Of a stretch of DNA of 5,834 nucleotides, positions 5,293 to 5,834 are shown one piece after another; positions within the stretch are counted from its first letter, which is position 1; the number at the start of each line of letters is the position of its first letter. The DNA is taken from contig JAHEIK010000269.1 in the NCBI GenBank assembly GCA_024639415.1, positions 1-5,834 on the forward strand. Direction: 5' to 3'. The notes beneath the pieces are model-generated. The model worked only from the letters and a program-made list of their open reading frames with translations, had not been told where the DNA came from and ran no database searches. The translations under genes and the position numbers were made by a program. Source of the stretch: Planctomycetota bacterium (lineage in GTDB: Bacteria; Planctomycetota; PLA2; JAEUHO01).

Positions 5293-5311
5293 CGATAAGC
5301 CAGGCTTATCG
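5293..5311. promoter_or_regulatory. Perfect 19-nt palindrome, probable LysR-type operator
   Basis: CGATAAGCCAGGCTTATCG has two exact 9-base arms around a central A. It contains the T-N11-A spacing of LysR boxes (T5296 to A5308) with ATAAG/CTTAT half-sites. It lies 41 nt upstream of the preferred lysR start, so autoregulation by the adjacent regulator is the simplest inference. It also contains the TAA stop of the preceding gene (5306-5308). A terminator role is less likely: no T-run follows on the minus strand. Confidence 0.6.
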
Positions 5312-5834
5312 GCGACCGGGCATCGGCGCCGGCGCCGGAGGACGTGCGCCCCGCTTGCGCAGCCGGATCACGACCTCCACCATGCGGCCGGAGGCCACCT
5401 CGACCCGGGGGCGCTCCCCCGTCATCGAGTAGCCGCTCTTGGTGGCGTAGACCGTCACGAGGCCGGGGGGCACGTGATGGCGGACGAGCACGCCCTGTTC
5501 GTTGGTGTTGTAGAGCGCACGCCAGTCGTAGCGCTCGCCGAGGAGACCGTCCTTGCGCATGGCGCTCGTGTTGACGCCGATGTAGCCGCCCGTGGCCGTC
5601 TGCAGGTTGGGGCGCGCGTCGGCGATCGGGTTGTCCTTCTCGTCCACCACGGTGATGTGCAGCGAGCCGGGCGGCTGCTTCACGAGGTCGAGCGAGCGTC
5701 GCTCGCCCGGCTGGAGGTCCACCTGCTCGGCGATCGACGTGCCCGCGACGTAGGCCGTGATCGTGTACGCGCCGCCTCCCAGGCCCTTGATCTCGTACTT
5801 GCCCTTGGCGTCCGTGTACCCGTAGCCGCCCGGC
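5306..5834 (-). CDS. Carboxypeptidase regulatory-like (Ig-fold) domain protein, C-terminal part
   Basis: The frame is open from the right edge to the TAA at 5306-5308, giving 175 visible residues; the start lies outside the window. Two beta-sandwich domains of the carboxypeptidase-D-regulatory type are visible. The first ends with GYTDAKGKYEIKGLGGGAYT (residues 5-24 of the visible part), the typical pattern of Asp-x-x-Gly-x-Tyr then Gly-x-Tyr. The second begins GSLHITVVDEKDNPIADARP (56-75) and continues through NTNEQGVLVRHHVPPGLVTV (109-128) and VEVVIRLRKRG. The C-terminus is Pro/Ala/Arg-rich. Such domains are non-catalytic adhesion or scaffold modules, commonly in large exported surface proteins, and a signal peptide would be expected beyond the window. 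An internal GTG at 5720-5722 falls in the middle of the domain pair and is not the start. Role unknown; lysR follows on the same strand. Confidence 0.82.
   Translation of the reverse strand, partial: PGGYGYTDAKGKYEIKGLGGGAYTITAYVAGTSIAEQVDLQPGERRSLDLVKQPPGSLHITVVDEKDNPIADARPNLQTATGGYIGVNTSAMRKDGLLGERYDWRALYNTNEQGVLVRHHVPPGLVTVYATKSGYSMTGERPRVEVASGRMVEVVIRLRKRGARPPAPAPMPGRR

Noticed and set aside
4377..5432. Long open frame on the plus strand (351 codons)
   Set aside because: Antisense to lysR, with Arg/Gln/Ala-rich composition and no recognisable domain. Shadow of the LysR coding sequence.
1..5834. Defence system, prophage, toxin-antitoxin pair or insertion sequence
   Set aside because: No nuclease, transposase, integrase, antitoxin-like DNA-binding pair or phage structural gene is visible; the small proteins are explained as anti-sigma and TSUP.

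Overview
The window is a GC-rich bacterial chromosomal stretch, consistent with a free-living, probably Gram-negative lineage such as Planctomycetota or a similar environmental phylum. That placement is an impression. It rests on high GC, a large-type CcsA cytochrome c maturation protein, secreted TPR-like and carboxypeptidase-regulatory-like proteins, and frequent TTG starts. There is no rRNA, tRNA or marker gene to settle it. I see no transposase, phage gene or CRISPR array.

Layout. A 3' fragment of ccsA (+) enters from the left and ends 9 bp from the end of a convergent gene for an exported Cys/His-rich, TPR-like protein (-). A 174-bp divergent intergenic region separates that gene from a half-size TauE/SafE (TSUP) permease (+). 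The permease converges on an L-threonine 3-dehydrogenase of the short-chain type (-). The 125-bp gap between those two is almost entirely a palindromic repeat element with an internal 18-bp triplication. From there to the right edge all genes are on the minus strand. In transcription order they are a partial carboxypeptidase-regulatory-like (Ig-fold) protein, a LysR-type regulator, an ECF sigma factor, its zinc-finger anti-sigma factor (4-bp ATGA overlap with the sigma gene), and the threonine dehydrogenase 72 bp further on.

How they may work together. The sigma and anti-sigma genes form a clear translationally coupled pair. The anti-sigma has the His-x3-Cys-x2-Cys zinc site, no membrane segment and extra cysteines, so a cytoplasmic, possibly thiol/redox-responsive switch is plausible. 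The threonine dehydrogenase could be read from the same transcript. The lysR gene has a perfect 19-nt palindrome containing a T-N11-A LysR box about 41 nt before its preferred start. There is no divergent partner, so autoregulation is the simplest reading. The other genes have no obvious functional tie to one another.

I found no convincing new multi-gene system. The observations most worth a second look are the repeat element with paired compensatory changes between its two hairpins (2216-2333), the lysR palindrome that also contains the stop codon of the preceding gene (5293-5311), and the Cys-rich soluble anti-sigma factor.
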